From DATJGF01 sp035495315 (GTDB lineage: Bacteria; Verrucomicrobiota; Verrucomicrobiia; Limisphaerales; UBA8199): 9,668 nucleotides of DNA. Each line of letters begins with the position of its first letter. Position 1 is the first letter of the stretch. Of the stretch, positions 4,885-9,668 are shown in pieces. The stretch lies in NCBI GenBank assembly GCA_035495315.1, contig DATJGF010000179.1, forward strand, positions 1-9,668, read 5' to 3'. A program made the position numbers and the translations under genes. The notes beneath the pieces were generated by a model. That model was given only the letters and a program-made list of their open reading frames with translations, ran no database searches and was not told where the DNA came from.

Positions 4885-7800
4885 ATGCGAACTTCACTCT
4901 TTCTCATTCTCGGGATTGGACTTTCAGGCCTGGGCACCCTAACTGCGCAAACAAACGGCGCTTCCCCTTGCGGCGTCGACGCCCGGATGATGCGTTATCC
5001 GGACGTTTCGGCGACCCAAATTGTCTTTGTGTATGCCGGTGACATCTGGGTCGCGCCTCGGACCGGCGGCCCGGCGATGCGCCTGAGCTCCCCCAAAGGC
5101 GAAGAGAGCTTCCCGCGCTTTTCTCCCGACGGCTCACAAATCGCTTTCAGCGGCAATTACGACGGCAATACCGATATTTATGTCGTGCCCTCAGCCGGCG
5201 GATTGCCCAAACGCCTGACCTACCACGGCGACCCGGACCGCATGCTCGAGTGGTATCCCGACGGCCAATCGCTCCTCTTTGCCACTTCGCGCACCAGCGA
5301 GAAGGACCGGTTCAATCAACTCTACAAGATCTCCGCGAAAGGCGGTCTGCCGGAAAAACTACCCGTCCCTTACGGCGAGTTCGGCGCGATTTCCCCCGAC
5401 GGCAAGACTCTGGCCTACATCCCAATCTCGGTCGATTTTCGCACCTGGAAAAGGTATCGCGGCGGTATGAACTCAGCCATCTGGCTGTTCGATCTCGGGA
5501 CCTATGCCGCCAAGGATATCACGGGAAACGACAGCGCCAACTCTCAGCCGATGTGGCACGGCTCAACCCTCTATTTTCTGTCGGACCGCGACGCCCGTAA
5601 GCGGGCCAACATTTGGGCCTTCGACACCAAAAACAATAAATTCCGCCAAATCACCCGCTTCGAAGAATTCGATACCCATTTCCCCAACATCGGGCCCAAC
5701 GACATCGTTTTCGAAAATGGCGGCCGCCTTTATCTGATGGACCTCGCAACCGAAAAGTATTCCGAGGTCCATATCCAGGTCCTGACGGATCGGGCGACCC
5801 TTAAGGCGCATCTTGAGGACGTTTCCAAAGCCGTCCACGAGCCGACCATTTCGCCATCGGCCAAGCGCGCAGCATTTGAGGCGCGCGGGGAGATCTTCAC
5901 CGTGCCCGCCGAGCATGGCGTCGTGCGCAATCTCACGCGCAGCTCCGGAATTGCCGAGCGCTACCCGGCCTGGTCACCCGACGGCAAGAGCATCGCTTAC
6001 TTCAGTGATCGCTCTGGCGAATATGAATTAACCGTGCGCTCGGCGGATGGCTCCGGCGAGGAGGAAGTCCTGACCAAACTCGGCCCCGGCTTCCGCTACC
6101 GTCCGTACTGGTCACCCGACAGCCGCAAGATCGCTTTTGTCGACCAGGCGATGCGTATTCACCTGTATGACCTGGACAAAAAGGAAACACGGCAGATCGG
6201 CAAGCAGCTCTGGTTGTATCATGACGGTCTGAGCCATTTGAAGTTCAGCTGGTCCAAAGACAGCCGCTGGCTCGCTTACGCCCAGGACCAGGAAAATCAA
6301 CATACCGCCATCGCCTTGTACGATACGAAAGAAGACAAACTCCGCGTCGTTACCAGTGGCTATTATGATGACGACGAGCCCGTCTTCGATCCGGAAGGCA
6401 AATACCTCTTCTATCGTTCCGGCCGCGATTTCTCCCCGATTTACAGCGACCTCGATAATACCTGGATATACGCCAATACATATCAACTGGTCGCCGTTCC
6501 ACTACGCCATGACGTGGCTTCCCCCCTGGCCCCACGCAACGATGACGAGGGTGAGAAGAAGGAAAAAGATAAGGACAAGGATAAGAGTTCTTCCAAAGAG
6601 AAGGATAAAAAACCCTCCGACGAGAAGGACAAGAAAAAGGACGAACCCAAACTAGTCGCCAAAAACGACGACAAAGAGGAAGCCAAAGACGAATCCAAAC
6701 CCGACAAGAAGGAAACCGATACTGAGGAAAAGGAAGAAAAGGAGAAGCCGGTCAAACCTGTCGAAATTGAATGGGCGGATTTCGAATCACGCGCTGTGGT
6801 TTTGCCTCCCAAACCAGGGGATTTCCGCGACCTCGCAGCCGTGAAGGGCAAATTGGTTTATCGGCGCCCGCCGCGCACCGGCTCTGCCGACGAGAAAAGC
6901 ACGCTCGTCTATTACGATTTTGAAAAACGCGAAGACAAAACCATCCTCGAGGACGTCGATGATGCCATTCTCGCCGCCAAAGAATCAAAGCTGCTGGTGC
7001 GCCGTAAAGATGATTACGCAATCATCGAGGTCAAAGAGGGACAAAAATTCGAGAAGAAACTGCCGATTCGTTCGCTTGAGACCGTGATCGATCCGGTGGC
7101 TGAGTGGGAACAACTGTTCACGGAGGCCTGGCGTTTGCAGCGCGATTATTTCTACGATCCCAATATGCACGGCGTCGATTGGGCCGCCATGCGGACTCGC
7201 TATGACGCCATCCTCAAAGACGCGGTCACTCGCTGGGACGTCAATTATGTCCTCGGCGAACTGATCGGCGAGCTGAGTTCATCGCACACCTACCGCAGCG
7301 GCGGAGATGTGGAGGACAGCAAAAAGCGGGGGGTGGGTTATCTCGGTGTGGATTTCACTTTGGAGAACGGCGCGTATCGAATCAAGCACATCGTCGAAGG
7401 CGCGCCCTGGGATGCTGAAATTCGCTCGCCGTTGAAGCAGCCGGGCGTCGATGTGAAGGAAGGGGACTACTTGCTCACGGTCAATTCATTGCCCCTGGAT
7501 ACAACCGAGGAGCCCTATGCCGCGTTTCAAGGACTCGCTGACCAGCCCGTCTTCATTACCGTCAACAATGAACCTAAACTGGAAGGTGCGCGCGAAATCC
7601 TGGTTCAAACATTGACCAACGAATCGCGCCTGCGTCACCTGGCGTGGATTGAGAAAAACCGCAAGCAAGTCGATGAGGCCAGCAACGGCAGGATTGGTTA
7701 CGTCTATGTCCCCGATACCGGACGGCACGGCCAATCCGAGCTCGTTCGCCAGTTCCGCGCGCAATACAACAAGGAGGGGCTCGTCATCGATGAACGGTTC

Positions 7801-8292
7801 AACAGCGGTGGTCAGATCCCGGACCGCTTTGTCGAGATGCTCGGCCGCAAACCGCTCAATTATTGGGGCGTCCGCGATGGCGAGGATTGGACCTGGCCCC
7901 AGGTCAGCAACGGGGGTCCGAAAGCGATGCTGATTAACGGCTGGAGCGGCTCCGGTGGCGATTGCTTCCCATTCTATTTCCAAAAAGCGAAACTCGGGCC
8001 CCTCATTGGCACGCGGACCTGGGGCGGTCTCATCGGCATTACCGGCACTCCGCCTTTAGTCGATGGCGGCAGCGTTACTGTGCCCACCTTCGGCATCTAC
8101 AGCACCAAAGGCGAGTGGATCATTGAAGGGCACGGTGTTGACCCCGACATAGCGGTCGTCGATGACCCCTCGCTCATGGCCAAAGGCCACGATCCACAAC
8201 TCGAACGCGCCGTCGACGAGGTCCTCAAAGCCTTGCAAAAAAATCCTCCCGAAAAAATAACCAAACCCAAATACCCACTGCGGGCAGGATGA
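4885..8292 (+). CDS. Exported tricorn-like serine protease (peptidase S41 fold, PDZ domain)
   Basis: This 1135-residue protein has the full tricorn layout. Residues 1-22 are a signal peptide (cleavage near TAQ-T), so it acts in the periplasm or outside. A first TolB/PD40-type propeller spans about 35-310 (SFPRFSPDGSQIAFSG; VDFRTWKRYRGG). A second covers about 311-545 plus 628-735 (YPAWSPDGKSIAY; YRPYWSPDSRKIAF). A helical domain, a PDZ domain (about 811-905) and an S41-like core follow. The catalytic residues fit archaeal tricorn H746/S965/E1023: H801 in SSSHTYRSGGD, S1023 in GSGGD and E1081 in EGHGVDPDI; the Ser-Glu spacing of 58 is identical. It should cut oligopeptides. Residues about 551-627 form an unusually charged Lys/Asp/Glu linker inside the second propeller. 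ATG 4885 is preferred because it starts a clean signal peptide; GTG 4780 or ATG 4867 would only add a poor N-terminal extension. No clear ribosome binding site is seen. Confidence 0.93.
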   Translation: MRTSLFLILGIGLSGLGTLTAQTNGASPCGVDARMMRYPDVSATQIVFVYAGDIWVAPRTGGPAMRLSSPKGEESFPRFSPDGSQIAFSGNYDGNTDIYVVPSAGGLPKRLTYHGDPDRMLEWYPDGQSLLFATSRTSEKDRFNQLYKISAKGGLPEKLPVPYGEFGAISPDGKTLAYIPISVDFRTWKRYRGGMNSAIWLFDLGTYAAKDITGNDSANSQPMWHGSTLYFLSDRDARKRANIWAFDTKNNKFRQITRFEEFDTHFPNIGPNDIVFENGGRLYLMDLATEKYSEVHIQVLTDRATLKAHLEDVSKAVHEPTISPSAKRAAFEARGEIFTVPAEHGVVRNLTRSSGIAERYPAWSPDGKSIAYFSDRSGEYELTVRSADGSGEEEVLTKLGPGFRYRPYWSPDSRKIAFVDQAMRIHLYDLDKKETRQIGKQLWLYHDGLSHLKFSWSKDSRWLAYAQDQENQHTAIALYDTKEDKLRVVTSGYYDDDEPVFDPEGKYLFYRSGRDFSPIYSDLDNTWIYANTYQLVAVPLRHDVASPLAPRNDDEGEKKEKDKDKDKSSSKEKDKKPSDEKDKKKDEPKLVAKNDDKEEAKDESKPDKKETDTEEKEEKEKPVKPVEIEWADFESRAVVLPPKPGDFRDLAAVKGKLVYRRPPRTGSADEKSTLVYYDFEKREDKTILEDVDDAILAAKESKLLVRRKDDYAIIEVKEGQKFEKKLPIRSLETVIDPVAEWEQLFTEAWRLQRDYFYDPNMHGVDWAAMRTRYDAILKDAVTRWDVNYVLGELIGELSSSHTYRSGGDVEDSKKRGVGYLGVDFTLENGAYRIKHIVEGAPWDAEIRSPLKQPGVDVKEGDYLLTVNSLPLDTTEEPYAAFQGLADQPVFITVNNEPKLEGAREILVQTLTNESRLRHLAWIEKNRKQVDEASNGRIGYVYVPDTGRHGQSELVRQFRAQYNKEGLVIDERFNSGGQIPDRFVEMLGRKPLNYWGVRDGEDWTWPQVSNGGPKAMLINGWSGSGGDCFPFYFQKAKLGPLIGTRTWGGLIGITGTPPLVDGGSVTVPTFGIYSTKGEWIIEGHGVDPDIAVVDDPSLMAKGHDPQLERAVDEVLKALQKNPPEKITKPKYPLRAG

Positions 8293-8376
8293 TAGCACTG
8301 GGAAAGACGCCGCTCGCCAGCTGGAAACAATGGCGAAATCCGATCTGGTCAGTGTAACCCTGCGAATTCGCCCGTC

Positions 8377-9668
8377 ATGTTGACACTCTCCGGAATTCGC
8401 AAGAGCTTCGCCGACCGCGTCCTGTTCGCCGACGCGACCTTGCAGGTGAATCGCGAAGATCGGATCGGGTTGGTCGGCCCGAACGGCGCCGGCAAAACCA
8501 CATTATTCGCGATCATGCTGAGCCAGGTGACTCCCGACGAGGGCGAGGTCACTTTCCAGCGGGGCTTATCATTCGGTTATCTGCCCCAGGAAAACGCGCC
8601 GGTGGGGGACGAAACCGTTATTGAACTAGCTACCGGCATTACCTCGGAGTATGTCCGGCTTCGTCGCATCCTGAAGGCCTGGGAAGCCGATCACCCCATC
8701 GAGGCACTGCATCCGGAGGAAATCCACGACGATGTCCATGACCGCTTCAACGAGCTCGGCGGCTATCGGCTCGAAGCTAAGGCCAAGCAGATTCTCGCCG
8801 GCCTCAGTTTTCGGGAACGGGACTTCGACCGCCCGGCGCGGGAAATGAGCGGCGGCTGGGTCATGCGCGCGCATCTTGCCCGCTTGCTGACGCAGGAACC
8901 CGACCTCTTGCTGCTCGATGAGCCGACCAATCACCTCGATTTGGAAGCGCTGCTCTGGTTCCAGCAATATTTAAAAAATTACCCCGGCGCCATTCTCGTC
9001 ATCTCCCACGATCGCGAGTTCCTCAACCAGGTCGTCGGCAGCATCGTCGAGATCCGCCAAAGCCGGCTGATCCGTTACCGCGGCGGCTACGATGACTACC
9101 TCGAACAGCGTGAGGCACACGAGCAACAACTCCTGGCCGCATTCAAACACCAGGAGCGCGAAATCGCTCGCTTGATGGAGTTCGTCAATCGCTTCCGTGC
9201 CAAAAACACCAAAGCCACCCAGGCGCAAAGCAAACTCAAGCAAATCGAGCGCATGGAAAAAGTCGAAGCGCCGGTTGAGGATCGTCGTGAGCTCGATTTT
9301 AAATTCCCCAAACCGCAGCGCAGCGGCCAGCGGGTCATCAAACTGGCCGACATCGACCATGCCTACGGCGAAACCGCCGTTTACCGCGGCATGAATTTTC
9401 AGGCGGAGCGCGGTCAGCGCATTGTCCTGGTCGGCCCGAACGGTGCCGGCAAATCCACGCTGCTCAAGATTCTCGCCGGCGTGCTGATACCCCAACGAGG
9501 CGAACGAACTCTCGGCCATAACGTCAAAGCCGGTTATTACTCACAGTACCGCGTCGACATGCTTCGCCTGGAGCGCACCGTCCTCGAGGAAGCATTTGAT
9601 ACTCCTCAGCGAGTCACCGAACAATTTGTTCGCACCTTGCTCGGCTGTTTTCTCTTTCGCGGTGACGA
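8377..9668 (+). CDS. ABC-F family ATPase (Uup/EttA-like), 3' end outside window
   Basis: The first 430 residues of a tandem ABC ATPase without membrane segments are present. Cassette 1 has Walker A GPNGAGKTT (34-42), signature MSGGWVMRAHLARLL (157-171), Walker B LLLLDEPTNHLD (177-188) and the switch histidine in VISHDREF (H211). A charged helical linker (about 240-300; FVNRFRAKNTKATQAQSKLKQIERM) is the interdomain region that reaches toward the P-site tRNA in ABC-F proteins. Cassette 2 begins with Walker A GPNGAGKST (353-361); its signature and Walker B lie past the edge. Family members of 530-650 residues act on the ribosome as translation factors or antibiotic-protection proteins; resistance cannot be inferred here. 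The ATG at 8377 matches the family start (MLTLSGIRKSF), with no visible ribosome binding site. It follows the tricorn stop by 84 bp on the same strand, with no terminator seen between them. Confidence 0.93.
   Translation, partial: MLTLSGIRKSFADRVLFADATLQVNREDRIGLVGPNGAGKTTLFAIMLSQVTPDEGEVTFQRGLSFGYLPQENAPVGDETVIELATGITSEYVRLRRILKAWEADHPIEALHPEEIHDDVHDRFNELGGYRLEAKAKQILAGLSFRERDFDRPAREMSGGWVMRAHLARLLTQEPDLLLLDEPTNHLDLEALLWFQQYLKNYPGAILVISHDREFLNQVVGSIVEIRQSRLIRYRGGYDDYLEQREAHEQQLLAAFKHQEREIARLMEFVNRFRAKNTKATQAQSKLKQIERMEKVEAPVEDRRELDFKFPKPQRSGQRVIKLADIDHAYGETAVYRGMNFQAERGQRIVLVGPNGAGKSTLLKILAGVLIPQRGERTLGHNVKAGYYSQYRVDMLRLERTVLEEAFDTPQRVTEQFVRTLLGCFLFRGD

Noticed and set aside
6483..6851. Minus-strand ORF encoding a Ser/Leu/Phe repeat-rich protein
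   Set aside because: It is the antisense reading of the Lys/Asp/Glu linker; AAG, GAC and GAG codons read backward give Leu, Val, Ser and Phe.
8971..9519. 182-codon minus-strand ORF
   Set aside because: It is antisense to the ABC-F gene, whose Walker and linker motifs are unmistakable.

Overview
The window looks like an ordinary chromosomal stretch of a moderately high-GC, Gram-negative-type bacterium. It has dense bacterial genes, short intergenic gaps, a secreted tricorn-type protease with its own signal peptide, and no phage, plasmid or transposase genes. The GC-rich hairpin repeats with an AGA loop at 2329-2456 recall intergenic repeats I associate with Verrucomicrobiota (Pedosphaera/Limisphaerales-like). 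That assignment is an inference from memory and only moderately likely.

Layout. (1) 1-799, plus strand: the 3' tail of an unidentified gene (3-194), a doubtful 24-codon ORF overlapping its stop, and a membrane-anchored or exported hypothetical protein (290-799). (2) 832-4386, minus strand, in transcription order: a two-membrane-segment SPFH/Band 7 protein (4386-3373), a 66-residue Arc-like ribbon-helix-helix protein (3332-3132), a COG2085-type NADP-binding oxidoreductase (3090-2458) and, after a 204-bp gap holding hairpin repeats, a succinate-semialdehyde-dehydrogenase-like aldehyde dehydrogenase (2253-832). The first three genes are about 40 bp apart and could be one operon. (3) 4387-4884: a 498-bp divergent intergenic region. 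Its left end is AT-rich and carries a convincing promoter for the SPFH operon, with a perfect 10-bp palindrome over the -10, an 11-bp inverted repeat and a 10-bp direct repeat. (4) 4885-8292, plus strand: a 1135-residue exported tricorn-like peptidase with an intact catalytic triad and a long Lys/Asp/Glu linker. (5) 8377-9668, plus strand: the first 430 residues of an ABC-F ATPase, cut by the window end.

How the genes may work together. The SPFH protein probably forms membrane microdomain scaffolds. The RHH protein next to it is a natural candidate to autoregulate the operon through the palindrome over the promoter. The NADP enzyme and aldehyde dehydrogenase are metabolic redox enzymes whose link to the SPFH gene is unproven. 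The tricorn protease (peptide degradation in the envelope) and the ABC-F protein (ribosome-associated ATPase) look like independent housekeeping or accessory functions that happen to be adjacent.

The most interesting parts are the SPFH-RHH pair with its control region, the roughly 36-residue insertion in the SPFH protein, and the hairpin repeats that begin directly after the oxidoreductase stop codon. I see no definite new defence, mobile or RNA system.
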